NCBI RefSeq assembly: GCF_963457605.1
Contig: NZ_OY735139.1
Coordinates: 2,448,001 to 2,512,000 of the forward strand
DNA: 64,000 nt
Direction: 5' to 3'
From: an uncultured Gellertiella sp.
GTDB lineage: Bacteria; Pseudomonadota; Alphaproteobacteria; Rhizobiales; Rhizobiaceae
Shown: positions 6,858-15,935 of the stretch, piece after piece
Layout: every line of letters begins with the position of its first letter
Numbering within the stretch: the first letter of the stretch is position 1
Notes under the pieces: model-generated
What the model was told of the DNA's origin: nothing
Database searches by the model: none
Seen by the model: only the letters and a program-made list of their open reading frames with translations
Made by a program: the position numbers and the translations under genes

Positions 6858-9151
6858 CAAGACCCTCCGGCATTGACCGGCGCTTAGGCGGAGACATTGA
6901 GTCCAACGGTCTGCTCCGTGCCCAAGGTGGCATCGGGGCAATGACCACGGTGCACTGCATCGGGTATCAGGACATGGACACGGCTGAGGAGTTTTACTTC
7001 GGCCCTGCCGTCCCGTTTGATCACCCCATGTGGGAGGTCTACCCCGATGACGTGAACACACGGAAGCTTCTGGCCGATCCCAGCAGCATCTCCGTAGAGG
7101 ATGGCGTGAGGTTTGCCGAAGAGGCATCCCTCCTGATCTTCCATAACGGCATCGACTTCGACTATCGCGCCATCGAGCGGTTTTACCCGTGGTGGAAGAG
7201 ACCCAAGAAGTCTTGGGACACCTTTGTGATGGCCAAGCTGGTCTGGCCGTATGATGTGCTTCTGGGTCCCGATCTGGTACGCGCTCGGGCTGGCCGCATG
7301 CCAATGCAGCTCCTCAAGTCCCACTCCCTGAAAGCTTGGGGTTACCGACTGGGTGACCTCAAGGACGAGTACGACGGTGACCGCACCAAGTACCCCGAGC
7401 CAAGCGACAGGCCCGCCAAGAAGGGCGATGAGCGCTTTGACCGGCGATGGGAGGAGTGGAACCCGTGGATGGCCCGCTACATGATGCAGGACAACCGCCC
7501 AATGGTGAAGCTCTTCAAGCTCATCGAGAAGCGGTTAGGCTGGGTGGAGTCCGAAAAGGCAGACCTCGTTTGGCCTGAGTTCGTCATCGAGTACGAGCAT
7601 GAGGCCGCTGCAATCATCGCCGAGCAGGAGAGCTTTGGGGTCCGCTTCGATGTGGCCAAGGCCCGCAAGCAAGAAGCCGAGCTGGAGAACACTCGGGCTA
7701 AGATTTACCGCGAACTAGAAGACACCTTCGGCAGTTGGTGGCAACCAAGCGAGGTGGTCACCCCTAAGGCCGCTCGTGCGGTCAAGCGTACCGATTTGCC
7801 TGATGTGACTATCAGGAGGTTCTCTGAGAAGACGGGGAAAGAGCTGGCCCCTTACGTTGGCCCACCTGTGGAGCGTTACTCCCCGGACGCCCCATATACG
7901 CCCATCCAGCGCATCACGTTCAAAGCCACCTCCAGAGATCACCTCGGGATGCGGCTCCAAGACCTGTACGGATGGAAGCCCAAAAAGTTTGGCAAGCCGG
8001 GGAAAGACGGGACGGCGAAACCGACCGTAGACGAAAGCGTCCTTGAGGAAATCCCTGAGGCCGTCCTTCCGGTCGAAATCCGAAAGCTCATCCTGGACTT
8101 CTTTGTGGTCAACAAGACGCTGGGCATGTTGTCATCCGGCGCAAAGGCGTGGCTCCATCTGGTGACAGACGAGGGCCGCATCCATGGCCGCGTTGACCCC
8201 TCCGGTGCAGTGACCCGGCGAGGCACCCACAAGGACCCCAACCTTGGGCAGTGCCCCTCAGTCCGCAAGGCGAAGATCACCCTCCCGGATGGCACCAAAA
8301 AGGAAGTCATCCTGTTTGGGCTTGAAGGCCGCTACGGCTGGGAATGCCGTGAGCTCTTCATTGCGGATGAAGGCTGGGAGCAGACGGGCGTTGACGCCAG
8401 CGCCTTGGAGCTGATCGACCTCGGGCACTACCTCGTGCCTTACGATGAGGGGGCTTTCCGGGACCGTGTATGCGATCCTAACCGAGACCCCCATACGGAA
8501 CACGCTGAGCTCACCGGGCTCACCCGAGCGGACACCAAGACGGCCACCTACCTGTATATCTACGGGGGGTCTGCCTACAAGCTCAGCCTGGATATCACCG
8601 TTGAGGATGACGAGGTGCCGGAGCTTCTGGCCTACCGTGGGCTTCCCGCCCTGCTTCGCTCATTGGTCAAGCGCTTCGATCAGGAGTTTGTGGACAACCT
8701 TGATGACAGGCAGCGAGCCAAGATCGTCAAGGCCCGCAAGATCATCCTCGCCTTTGAGGACGGCATCACGGGTATCAAGGACCTCAAGGAGAACGTCACC
8801 AAGGCGGCTGAGAGGGGCTGGCTTCGGGGGATGGACGGCTCACGCCTCCACGTCCGCAAGTCCCATGCTGCCCTCAATACGCTCCTCCAGTCGGCTGGTG
8901 CTATGACCTGTAAGCTCTGGATGGTGTTGACCCACCGGAAGCTCCGGGAGCGAGGCCTCATCTCGGGCGTGGACTTCAAGCAAGTGCTTTGGGTGCACGA
9001 CGAACTGCAATTCACACACAAGCCGGGCCTAGCGCCAATCATCATTGAGTGTGCCTACGAGGCAATCCGGGAGGCTGGCGAGAAGCTGGGTCTTAGGGGT
9101 GTCTATCGGGGTGACGCAAAGACCGGCCAGAACTGGGCAGAATGTCACTAA
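6854..9151 (+). CDS. T7-like family A DNA polymerase (gp5)
   Basis: 765 residues from TTG 6854, the start in a TTGA overlap (T7 gp5 is 704). The N-terminal 3'-5' exonuclease opens with GGDIESNGLL, carrying the metal-binding D14 and E16. The polymerase domain shows motif A (TGVDASALELIDLGHYL), motif B (RADTKTATYLYIYGG) and motif C (VLWVHDELQF, near residue 715). It copies phage DNA together with the gp4-like helicase; in T7, host thioredoxin is the processivity factor. A frame-compatible ATG farther upstream lies inside the previous gene and is rejected. Confidence 0.95.
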   Translation: MTRPSGIDRRLGGDIESNGLLRAQGGIGAMTTVHCIGYQDMDTAEEFYFGPAVPFDHPMWEVYPDDVNTRKLLADPSSISVEDGVRFAEEASLLIFHNGIDFDYRAIERFYPWWKRPKKSWDTFVMAKLVWPYDVLLGPDLVRARAGRMPMQLLKSHSLKAWGYRLGDLKDEYDGDRTKYPEPSDRPAKKGDERFDRRWEEWNPWMARYMMQDNRPMVKLFKLIEKRLGWVESEKADLVWPEFVIEYEHEAAAIIAEQESFGVRFDVAKARKQEAELENTRAKIYRELEDTFGSWWQPSEVVTPKAARAVKRTDLPDVTIRRFSEKTGKELAPYVGPPVERYSPDAPYTPIQRITFKATSRDHLGMRLQDLYGWKPKKFGKPGKDGTAKPTVDESVLEEIPEAVLPVEIRKLILDFFVVNKTLGMLSSGAKAWLHLVTDEGRIHGRVDPSGAVTRRGTHKDPNLGQCPSVRKAKITLPDGTKKEVILFGLEGRYGWECRELFIADEGWEQTGVDASALELIDLGHYLVPYDEGAFRDRVCDPNRDPHTEHAELTGLTRADTKTATYLYIYGGSAYKLSLDITVEDDEVPELLAYRGLPALLRSLVKRFDQEFVDNLDDRQRAKIVKARKIILAFEDGITGIKDLKENVTKAAERGWLRGMDGSRLHVRKSHAALNTLLQSAGAMTCKLWMVLTHRKLRERGLISGVDFKQVLWVHDELQFTHKPGLAPIIIECAYEAIREAGEKLGLRGVYRGDAKTGQNWAECH

Positions 9152-9888
9152 ACAGCAAGGGGGTTATCCTTTCGCTGTGCGATATTTCCGGTACGTGGTC
9201 TCAGCCTTACATAGAGCTGGGATACACTGTCATCCGTGTTGACCCCAAGCACGGCAATTGGCAGGAGCTTTATCAAGAGCGGGGGATGACAGATCAGGTC
9301 TGTGGCACAGGAGAGTTAGTGCCCATGGAAGATGGAGGCTTTGGCCTCTCTTGGTCCGTCCAGTCCCTCGCCAACATTCTCTCCTCCAAGCCGGACTACT
9401 TCAAACAGCCAGTAGTTGGCATCCTCATGGCACCCCCCTGTACTGACTTCTCGGGGTCTGGTGCCAGGCATTGGGCCGCAAAGGATGCAGACGGACGGAC
9501 AGCCGTTTCCGTGTCAATCATCAAAGCCTGCCTCTTCATCAAGGACGTATTGAAGCCCAAGTGGTGGGTCCTTGAGAACCCTGCTGGCAGGCTCGCCCGC
9601 CTTGTTCCAGAGGCAGGCAAGCACCTCATGACGTTCCACCCGTGCCACTATACCGGCTGGGCGGATGACCCTGACAGCGAAGCTTACACAAAGCGCACCT
9701 GTCTATTCGGCAGCTTCAACAAGGCCCTCCCGCCCAACGCAAGGGAGCCCGTCATGTACACCCTGAAGAACGGCAAGAAGGGAAGCTGGATGTTCGCCAA
9801 GCTGGGCGGCAAATCCGAGCGCACCAAGGCCCTTCGCTCCAAGACCCCTCAAGGTTTCTCAAGGGCTTTCGCCAAGGCAAACCCATGA
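9142..9888 (+). CDS. Phage C5-cytosine DNA methyltransferase-like protein
   Basis: 248 residues, overlapping the polymerase end by 10 bases. It shows the catalytic Pro-Cys motif as APPCTDFSGSGARHW (C100) and the ENP motif as WWVLENPAGRL, plus an N-terminal cofactor-type segment (LSLCDISGTWSQPY, GYTVIRVD). It is shorter than typical C5 methyltransferases (300-400 aa), so the target-recognition part is small. A likely role is protecting phage DNA from host restriction. T7 has no methyltransferase here. The modified base and site cannot be read from sequence. Confidence 0.8.
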   Translation: MSLNSKGVILSLCDISGTWSQPYIELGYTVIRVDPKHGNWQELYQERGMTDQVCGTGELVPMEDGGFGLSWSVQSLANILSSKPDYFKQPVVGILMAPPCTDFSGSGARHWAAKDADGRTAVSVSIIKACLFIKDVLKPKWWVLENPAGRLARLVPEAGKHLMTFHPCHYTGWADDPDSEAYTKRTCLFGSFNKALPPNAREPVMYTLKNGKKGSWMFAKLGGKSERTKALRSKTPQGFSRAFAKANP

Positions 9889-10124
9889 CCACCCACTACC
9901 GAGGCCCCATGCCGGAGGCAGTCTGGCATGTAGCCATGGCCGCTTGGGAACGTGGGGTCTCAGTTCAAAGCGATTTCGCACGGACCCACTCAGACGCTCT
10001 CGCCCTATGCGCCTCCCTCGGGTGGATCAGCACGGTGAGCTGGGACGGTCTCACCTATAGCCGCATCTGGCGCATCACCGTGGCGGGCCTCACCGCCCTC
10101 AAGAACAAGGACCTCATCAAGTGA
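9885..10124 (+). CDS. Hypothetical phage protein (79 aa)
   Basis: ATG 9885 overlaps the methyltransferase stop by 4 bases, and the stop overlaps the next GTG by 4. It reads like a small winged-helix-type fold (SDALALCASLGWISTV, then RIWRITVAGLTALKNKDLI), similar to phage proteins that end with a short beta-wing, but this is a weak impression. Function unknown. Confidence 0.65.
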   Translation: MTTHYRGPMPEAVWHVAMAAWERGVSVQSDFARTHSDALALCASLGWISTVSWDGLTYSRIWRITVAGLTALKNKDLIK

Positions 10125-10387
10125 TTTACCTCACGCTCCTCCTCCTCGCCACCATCTCCACGCTGGCCTTCGCGTTCCTGTACTTCACAGATTGGGCACG
10201 TGATGAGTTGGGGCATATCCGCACGGAACTTCACGTCCGGGCTCTCATGCTGCTGGCCTCGCCGGTACTGTTCTTCTGCCTGTTCCTCATGGTCACCTTT
10301 GAGGAGGGCTTGAAGTTTGCCCCCAAGACGGTGGCAGACGAGATGCTGGACTTCTGGCAGTACGTCAAGGGCGGGAGCCTCCGTTGA
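10121..10387 (+). CDS. Hypothetical phage membrane protein (88 aa)
   Basis: GTG start in a GTGA overlap. Two hydrophobic segments (residues 2-22, IYLTLLLLATISTLAFAFLY, and about 42-60, LMLLASPVLFFCLFLMVTF) are separated by a charged loop. No motif is known. It sits between the methyltransferase pair and the exonuclease. Confidence 0.65.
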   Translation: MIYLTLLLLATISTLAFAFLYFTDWARDELGHIRTELHVRALMLLASPVLFFCLFLMVTFEEGLKFAPKTVADEMLDFWQYVKGGSLR

Positions 10388-11250
10388 GCCAAGACGTTAC
10401 GCTCCTCATTGACGGGGACGTTATCGCCTTCACCGCAGCTTCCGCCGTCCAGCACACCTACACGGACAGCTTCGGGTTTGTCATGCCGTTCGCCAATCAG
10501 GTGGAGGGTGAGGCGTGTGTAGACAACATGCTCTACACCCTCATGCTGGACTTCTCGGCCACCCACAACCGCGTCATCCTGTCAGACCCCAAGAAGAACT
10601 GGCGGAATGACGTTTGGCCCGCCTACAAGTCCAACCGCAAGGAAGGCATGAAGCCTCTCCTCCTGCCCTACCTCAAGCAGTACCTCACCGAGAAGTACCA
10701 TGCGGAGTTCTGGCCGGAGCTGGAGGCAGACGATGTGCTGGGCATCCTGTCCACGGAGCCACAGGCCTATGACGGCAAGCGCATCCTTGTGGGCCGTGAC
10801 AAGGACTTCAAAACCATCCCCGGCTCCTACCACTGCCTGAAGGACTACGACCTAAAGGGCAAGCCTGTGGTGCAGGAGATCACCGAATGGGAGGCTACCC
10901 GCTTCCACATGTTCCAGACCCTCAAGGGCGACATGACGGACGGCTACCCCGGATGCCCCGGCATTGGGGACAAGCGTGCTGAGGAGCTTCTCCTTGAGCC
11001 TGTCCTCCTCCGGCCCACTGAGGGTGTGGTCACGCGGGGACCCCGTAAAGGCGAGACAACCACACGCTGGGTCTCGGAGCCCACCAAGGACTACTGGGGC
11101 ATGATTGTGTCCCACTACCGCAAGGCCGGGCAGACGGAGGCAGACGCCTTGGTCACCGCACGGCTGGCGAACATCCTTCACCACGATCAATACGACCGCG
11201 AAACAGGAGAGATCACACTATGGACACCGGACAGAATACGGGGGCTGTAG
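10384..11250 (+). CDS. T7-like 5'-3' exonuclease (gp6, FEN family)
   Basis: 288 residues from TTG 10384 (T7 gp6 is 300). Structure-specific 5' nuclease that removes RNA primers and degrades host DNA. Acidic metal-binding motifs of the family are visible: LLIDGDVIAF, ELEADDVLGIL, VGRDKDFKTIPG, and LKGDMTDGYPGCPGIGDKRA, which includes the helix-hairpin-helix GIGDKRA. It matches the T7 order, coming after the polymerase and before the connector. Confidence 0.92.
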   Translation: MSQDVTLLIDGDVIAFTAASAVQHTYTDSFGFVMPFANQVEGEACVDNMLYTLMLDFSATHNRVILSDPKKNWRNDVWPAYKSNRKEGMKPLLLPYLKQYLTEKYHAEFWPELEADDVLGILSTEPQAYDGKRILVGRDKDFKTIPGSYHCLKDYDLKGKPVVQEITEWEATRFHMFQTLKGDMTDGYPGCPGIGDKRAEELLLEPVLLRPTEGVVTRGPRKGETTTRWVSEPTKDYWGMIVSHYRKAGQTEADALVTARLANILHHDQYDRETGEITLWTPDRIRGL

Positions 11251-11447
11251 GCCCTTCGGGTGAGCTTCAAGCTGCCATGAAGCAGGCCGTCACGAGCCTG
11301 ATGAATGCCTTCGGCCAAGACCTCTGTGCAGCTCTCTCCGAAGGGGCAGACCATCTAGGCACCCGCCTTGCCGTCACCATCACGGTTGAGCCGGGGGTGG
11401 ATGAGGCTGACGTGAGCTTTGCGATTGGCCGAAAGGCGGCAGAGTGA
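11220..11447 (+). CDS. Hypothetical phage protein (75 aa)
   Basis: ATG 11220 lies inside the exonuclease 3' end (31-base overlap in another frame). The product is acidic and small (AMKQAVTSLMNAFGQDLC, then TVEPGVDEADVSFAIG). Nothing is recognised. Its stop overlaps the following start region. Confidence 0.6.
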   Translation: MDTGQNTGAVGPSGELQAAMKQAVTSLMNAFGQDLCAALSEGADHLGTRLAVTITVEPGVDEADVSFAIGRKAAE

Positions 11448-11629
11448 TGGAAAGCAAGCAGTGTGCGGCAGCAATTGCCACGGTGCTCACCTTCATCGTC
11501 ACAGGCCTCGCCATGGCGTTCAAGCCTGCACTCCTCGTGTTGATCCTTGCCGTTATGGCGGTTCTCGTGGGGGGCATGGTCTTCGCAGTCTACGTGGCAT
11601 TCCTCACGATCTTCGGAGGCGACCTGTGA
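11447..11629 (+). CDS. Hypothetical small membrane protein (60 aa)
   Basis: ATG 11447, with an adjacent in-frame GTG at 11444. Two closely spaced hydrophobic helices (AAAIATVLTFIVTGLAMAF and LLVLILAVMAVLVGGMVFA) form a hairpin, which resembles a holin or a membrane accessory. It sits next to a P-loop protein, not the lysis genes. Function unknown. Confidence 0.62.
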   Translation: MESKQCAAAIATVLTFIVTGLAMAFKPALLVLILAVMAVLVGGMVFAVYVAFLTIFGGDL

Positions 11630-12186
11630 TGGAGAGCCCCAAGGTCATAAACCTCTTCGGCGCACCCGGAGTAGGTAAGTCCACCGTGGCCACCGGCCTG
11701 TTCAACCTCATGAAGACCCGAGGCCACAGCGTGGAGTACGTCTCCGAGTATGCCAGGGACCTGACATGGGGGAAGAACTGGATGGGTCTCGCCCACCAGC
11801 CTACCATCCTGTCTGAGCAGGACTTCCGGCTCTACCGCCTCCGTGGCCAGGTTGAGTGGGTCATCACCGATAGCCCCCTCCCGCTCGGCATTGCGTACAT
11901 GGGCGAGGAGTGGACGGACATGGGCCTGGACCGGATGGCTTGGGACATGTGGTCTCGCTACGAGAACCTCAACATTCTGGTCAACCGCAGTGGTGCCTTC
12001 CCCTACGAGGGGGCCGGACGCAACCAAGACGAGGCCGGGGCTATGGTCCTGGATAACGTCATCGACAACATCTTCCACACCGCAATCCTTGATGACGAGG
12101 ACTTGGCGCTTGAGCTGACAGCCAGCCATGACGCCCCGTACCGCATCTACAATTGGTTGATGGGCTTGCCGCGTGGAACCGCTTGA
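11629..12186 (+). CDS. P-loop NTPase/kinase-like protein
   Basis: 185 residues from ATG 11629, overlapping the previous TGA by 1 base. The Walker A motif is NLFGAPGVGKST at residues 8-19. VEWVITDSPLPLG resembles the DxP motif of deoxynucleotide or thymidylate kinase-like phage enzymes, and a basic/aromatic C-terminus follows. It may be a nucleotide or nicotinamide-riboside-type kinase or an AAA-like ATPase. The family is clear; the substrate is not. Confidence 0.75.
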   Translation: MESPKVINLFGAPGVGKSTVATGLFNLMKTRGHSVEYVSEYARDLTWGKNWMGLAHQPTILSEQDFRLYRLRGQVEWVITDSPLPLGIAYMGEEWTDMGLDRMAWDMWSRYENLNILVNRSGAFPYEGAGRNQDEAGAMVLDNVIDNIFHTAILDDEDLALELTASHDAPYRIYNWLMGLPRGTA

Positions 12187-12592
12187 GGACTGGATGGACA
12201 CAAAGACCATTCCCGTGGGTGCCGCCACTGTTGGCTTCAGCGCCCCGACCTACGACGACAAGGGGGAGCTTCACGCCCCACCTGATGCCCGCCGAATGCT
12301 TGGCCGGGAGGATACTTCCGAGAAGGAAGCCCTTGAGGAAGCGCTGGAGCAGGTAGCCCCGCTCACGGTGACCCTCAAAGACAACGTGGTCCTCCCGAAG
12401 CACTATGCCCGCTACAAGATTGAGCCCATCCGCTTCAGCATTGAGAACGGGCTTGATGGCTTCCAGTTCAACATTGTGAAGTATGTCACGCGGCACGATG
12501 CGAAGAACGGGCTGGAGGACCTGAGGAAGGCCAAGCGATACCTGGAGATGTACATCAAGTACATTGAGGGTGACCCGGATTGGTGGCGATGA
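12173..12592 (+). CDS. DUF3310-family phage protein
   Basis: 139 residues from GTG 12173, overlapping the P-loop gene by 14 bases. The conserved part is C-terminal: PKHYARYKIEPIRFSIEN, then NIVKYVTRHDAKNGLEDL and KAKRYLEMYI, matching the HY...YxxR...KNGxxDLxKAxxYL pattern of DUF3310. These are widespread phage proteins with nucleotide-kinase neighbours and no proven activity. Residues 1-70 are acidic and low-complexity. Confidence 0.78.
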   Translation: MEPLEDWMDTKTIPVGAATVGFSAPTYDDKGELHAPPDARRMLGREDTSEKEALEEALEQVAPLTVTLKDNVVLPKHYARYKIEPIRFSIENGLDGFQFNIVKYVTRHDAKNGLEDLRKAKRYLEMYIKYIEGDPDWWR

Positions 12593-12687
12593 CGCCAGAC
12601 GCACTGGTAGTCCTCACGGTCTACGCCACGCTTGTCCACCTGCTGGCCTTCAAGGGCCTCATGCACTGGCTGTGTGGTCTTGACTAA
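12589..12687 (+). CDS. Tiny membrane peptide (32 aa)
   Basis: ATG 12589 overlaps the DUF3310 stop (ATGA) and the stop overlaps the next TTG. The product has a single hydrophobic helix (ALVVLTVYATLVHLLAF) and a short tail. Perfect coupling on both sides argues for a real gene. Function unknown. Confidence 0.5.
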   Translation: MTPDALVVLTVYATLVHLLAFKGLMHWLCGLD

Positions 12688-12961
12688 CCGCCCTTCCAAC
12701 CACGTCACCCGCCAGCTAGCCGAGCGCTTCAAGGAGACCGGAGCACCATGCCCGGACCTCACGGAGACCCTCCTCGTCTGGCTTGAAGCTGCCTACCCCC
12801 CGCAATGCTACGATCCTCAGCGGGAGAGCCTGGAGCAGCACCTCAAGTATGCCGGAAAGGTGGACCTCATCACTTCCCTCCGTGCCCAGCTTGAGGCCCG
12901 GCTGGAGGGTGACGAACACCTGGACCCAAACCTAGAGCCTGCCGACTGGGCGGGCCAGTAA
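12680..12961 (+). CDS. Hypothetical phage protein (93 aa)
   Basis: TTG 12680 overlaps the preceding small gene by 8 bases. The product is soluble and mostly helical (VTRQLAERFKETG, then LEQHLKYAGKVDLITSLRAQ) with an acidic tail. No family is recognised. It is the last gene before the structural block. Confidence 0.62.
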   Translation: MTNRPSNHVTRQLAERFKETGAPCPDLTETLLVWLEAAYPPQCYDPQRESLEQHLKYAGKVDLITSLRAQLEARLEGDEHLDPNLEPADWAGQ

Positions 12962-12978
12962 GGAGACCAAGCACACCC

Positions 12979-13191
12979 ATGTGCATCTTTGGTAGCGGGA
13001 AGTCCAACGACACCGCGAACGTAAAACAGACCGTCCCCGACCCACAGCCCACCGCAGAGGCGGCTAGCATTGGGGATGCCCGCAAGCAGGAAGACAACTC
13101 CCTGTTCGGCGGCACGCCAGACCTCCGCGTTAACCGCGCCAGCACGTCCACACAAAGCCCGACTGGTGGGGCTGGCCTACAGTTGATGTAA
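12979..13191 (+). CDS. Small virion/assembly protein, positional counterpart of T7 gp7.3
   Basis: 70 residues, low-complexity, starting MCIFGSGKS and ending RASTSTQSPTGGAGLQLM. T7 gp7.3, a small tail-assembly protein just before the connector gene, also ends in a Ser/Gly-rich tail closing on hydrophobic residues. The match is position, size and tail pattern only. A GGAG motif lies at 12961-12964, upstream of ATG 12979. Confidence 0.6.
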   Translation: MCIFGSGKSNDTANVKQTVPDPQPTAEAASIGDARKQEDNSLFGGTPDLRVNRASTSTQSPTGGAGLQLM

Positions 13192-13198
13192 GCAGCGG

Positions 13199-14875
13199 AT
13201 GGAGCAAGAACCGGATGACGATACCGAATACAGCTTTGGTGTCGATTATCACGCGGAGGATGCATACCGAGACCTGACCACACGACGCCAAGCGGTCATC
13301 GACATGGGGCGGCTCATGGCAGAGCTTACGATCCCCAGCGTGTTCCCCCCGGAAGGTTACCATACAGGTGACCCTCTGCCGGGGAATAACCAATCCCTCG
13401 GTTCCATCCTCGTCAACAATCTGGCGAGCGCCCTGATGTTCATGGCGTTCCCACCCGGCCAGCCCATCCTTGGGTTTCAGCCGAAAGAGTACAAGCTTCA
13501 GGCCGATATCGATAAGGACCCCGAGCTGTGGGCACAGACCCAGCTTGCCTTGTCCCGGCTGGAGATGGCGCACCGCAAACGGCTACAGGCGACCCCCATT
13601 GCCACGACCTACACGGGCTACCTCAAGGTCCTGATCATCGCGGGCAACTGCCTGTGGAAGCACATCAAGCTCAACGAACCGACCTACCACCTCCCGGACA
13701 GCTATGTGGTCAAGCGTGCCCAATCGGGCCTGCCCCTCATGTGCATCCACAAGGAGTGCGTGACGTTCATGACCCTGCCGAAAGAACACCAGGACCAGCT
13801 CCGGGAAGTTCTCGACAAGGGCGACCTTGAGAAGAAGAAGCCTTGGGAACTGGAGGTGGAGGTCTACTCTTGCCTCAAGCTCAAGGTGGACGAGAAGGGA
13901 GAACCGGCTTGGCTCTACTGGCAGGAATGCCGTGGTGTCATGCTTGAAGACACAGACGTTGAGACAGACTTTGAGTGCCCCCCAATGTGGCCCGGCTGGC
14001 TTATCCCGGTCTACGGCAATGACTGGGGGCGGGGCTACTGCGAGGAGTATCGGGGTGACCTGTATTCCATCGAGAGCCTAGCGTCTGCCCTCAATGATGG
14101 CGCAGCAGCAGCAGCCCTTTCGCTCCTGTTTGTGAAGCCCGGACAGACCTCCATCAAGCAGGTCCGCGAAGCCCGCAACCTCAGCATCCTCAACGGCAAT
14201 GCTGATGACGTGAGCATGTTCCGCACTGAGAAGACTGGAGACCTCGCCTTTGTGGACAGCCGCGAAGAGAAGGTAGCCAAGCGCCTCGGTACGGCATTCC
14301 TCCTCAACAGTTCCATCCAGCGGAGTGGCGAGCGCGTCACAGCCGAAGAGTGGAAGCGTATGGGGCAGGAGCTCGATAAGGCCATGGGGGGTCTCTATAC
14401 GGCCATCGCCCAAGGCAACCAGCGCGTCATCATCGTGCGGGCAATCCGCCTGCATGAAGCCGAGTCCTCCCAGCTCCCGAAGGTGCCCACCGATGTGGTG
14501 AGCATTGAGGTGGTCACGGGGATTGATGCTCTCGGCCAGTCCACAGAAGCAGACCAGCTCAAGGACTTCGCAGCGGCAGGCCTTCAGGCATTCCCCAAGC
14601 AGTGGGAGCAGCAGGTCTCCGTCAACGACTACCTCACCCGGTGGGCGGCAGCTCTCGGCCTCAAGCCGGACGGCCTCATCAAGAAGCCCCAGCAGATCAG
14701 CCAGGACGCGGAAGCCGAGCGACAGCAGGCCATGCAGCAGGAGCTCATCTCCAAGGGCACCGGCCCGGCAGTCACCGGAATAGCCAACGCCTTGGCTCAA
14801 CAGCAGCAGGGCGGGGCGGGCGGGCTCGACCCAAGCCAGCTCACAGGAACACCCCAACCAGCACCCACCTCATAG
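13199..14875 (+). CDS. Head-tail connector (portal) protein, gp8-like
   Basis: 558 residues (T7 gp8 is 536). It forms the dodecameric portal through which DNA enters and leaves the head. Features of podovirus connectors: LTTRRQAVIDMGRLMAELTI near the N-terminus, then NQSLGSILVNNLASALMFMA, the WPGWLIPVYGNDWGRGYCEE segment and YSIESLASALNDG, and a Gln-rich C-terminal tail. It is followed by scaffold and capsid genes as in T7. Confidence 0.92.
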   Translation: MEQEPDDDTEYSFGVDYHAEDAYRDLTTRRQAVIDMGRLMAELTIPSVFPPEGYHTGDPLPGNNQSLGSILVNNLASALMFMAFPPGQPILGFQPKEYKLQADIDKDPELWAQTQLALSRLEMAHRKRLQATPIATTYTGYLKVLIIAGNCLWKHIKLNEPTYHLPDSYVVKRAQSGLPLMCIHKECVTFMTLPKEHQDQLREVLDKGDLEKKKPWELEVEVYSCLKLKVDEKGEPAWLYWQECRGVMLEDTDVETDFECPPMWPGWLIPVYGNDWGRGYCEEYRGDLYSIESLASALNDGAAAAALSLLFVKPGQTSIKQVREARNLSILNGNADDVSMFRTEKTGDLAFVDSREEKVAKRLGTAFLLNSSIQRSGERVTAEEWKRMGQELDKAMGGLYTAIAQGNQRVIIVRAIRLHEAESSQLPKVPTDVVSIEVVTGIDALGQSTEADQLKDFAAAGLQAFPKQWEQQVSVNDYLTRWAAALGLKPDGLIKKPQQISQDAEAERQQAMQQELISKGTGPAVTGIANALAQQQQGGAGGLDPSQLTGTPQPAPTS

Positions 14876-14891
14876 GAGCGCGTGAAGACAC

Positions 14892-15881
14892 ATGACTACG
14901 GAACAGACCAACCAGCCCACCCCGGAGCCCCGCGTAACGGTGGGCATTGAGCAGGACACACAGGCCGTCACCTTCGGTGCTGGTGGCCAGACCCAGAGCT
15001 CCGCCGCTGGCGACAGCATCACCCAGGCTTTCGACAAGGACGGTGTAGCCGAAGAGCTCACCCCCGAAGAGCTGGCCGCTCTGGAGGCTGAGGGTGACGA
15101 GGGCACCACGGACGGCGATGAGGAAACCCCCGAGGGCGACCCCAAGCCGGTAGGTGAGGAAACCCCCGAAGGCGAAGAGCCCGAAGCCCTGCCGGAGTGG
15201 GATGGCGACGATGAAGCCGTAGTGTCTGCCTACGAGGGCAAGTACATCACGACCGACGAGGCGGGGGCTCAGGTCCTCAACTTCGAAGCCTTCAATGACG
15301 AGTTCGCCAAGGACCGGGGTGAGGGCAAGCGTGACCTTGAGCCGAGCACCCGGAAGTTCCTGAAGGATCGCTTCGGCATCTCGGACAAGCTGATCGACAG
15401 CCATCTTGCCGGTGTCATTGCGCAGGAGCGTGAGATCGCCACAGCGTTTCACCTCCAGTTCGGTGAGACCCCTGAGGCTGGCAAGCAGGCCTACGACACC
15501 ATGTTTACATGGGCCAAGGAGAGCTACTCGCCCCAGCAGCGGGAGCGCTACAACGCGGCCATGAAGGCTGGCGGGGATGCGGCACAGGAGCAGATTGAGC
15601 TTCTGAAGACTCGCTTCCTCACCAAGAACCCCGGCAAGCTTGATGCCGACCCGAAGGCAAACAAGGGCATTGGCCTGAAGCGTGAGCGTGGGGTCTCCCC
15701 CAAGAAGAACGCTACCGCACAGGCCAGCGCACAGGCCCCCTCGGTCAAGCCGTTCGCCAATGCCGGTGAGCACCGCGTGGCCCAGAACGAGGCGCTCTCC
15801 ATGAAGCCCGGCAAAGAGCGTGAGGCCGCACTGGCAGCAGTACGCCAGCGCCTTGCGACTTCGACTTTCTGGCAAGCCTAA
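14892..15881 (+). CDS. Capsid assembly scaffolding protein (gp9-like)
   Basis: 329 residues (T7 gp9 is 307). Very acidic N-terminal half (EELTPEELAALEAEGDEGTT and repeated EETPEGDP / EETPEGEE), then a helical region and a basic C-terminus (KANKGIGLKRERGVSPKK) that would contact the capsid protein. Scaffold guides prohead assembly and leaves the mature head. It is assigned by its place between connector and capsid and by its composition. Confidence 0.87.
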   Translation: MTTEQTNQPTPEPRVTVGIEQDTQAVTFGAGGQTQSSAAGDSITQAFDKDGVAEELTPEELAALEAEGDEGTTDGDEETPEGDPKPVGEETPEGEEPEALPEWDGDDEAVVSAYEGKYITTDEAGAQVLNFEAFNDEFAKDRGEGKRDLEPSTRKFLKDRFGISDKLIDSHLAGVIAQEREIATAFHLQFGETPEAGKQAYDTMFTWAKESYSPQQRERYNAAMKAGGDAAQEQIELLKTRFLTKNPGKLDADPKANKGIGLKRERGVSPKKNATAQASAQAPSVKPFANAGEHRVAQNEALSMKPGKEREAALAAVRQRLATSTFWQA

Positions 15882-15935
15882 CCGCTAGCCAACCCACAAA
15901 CACCCACATAACGCTCAACATAAAGGATACCTCAT

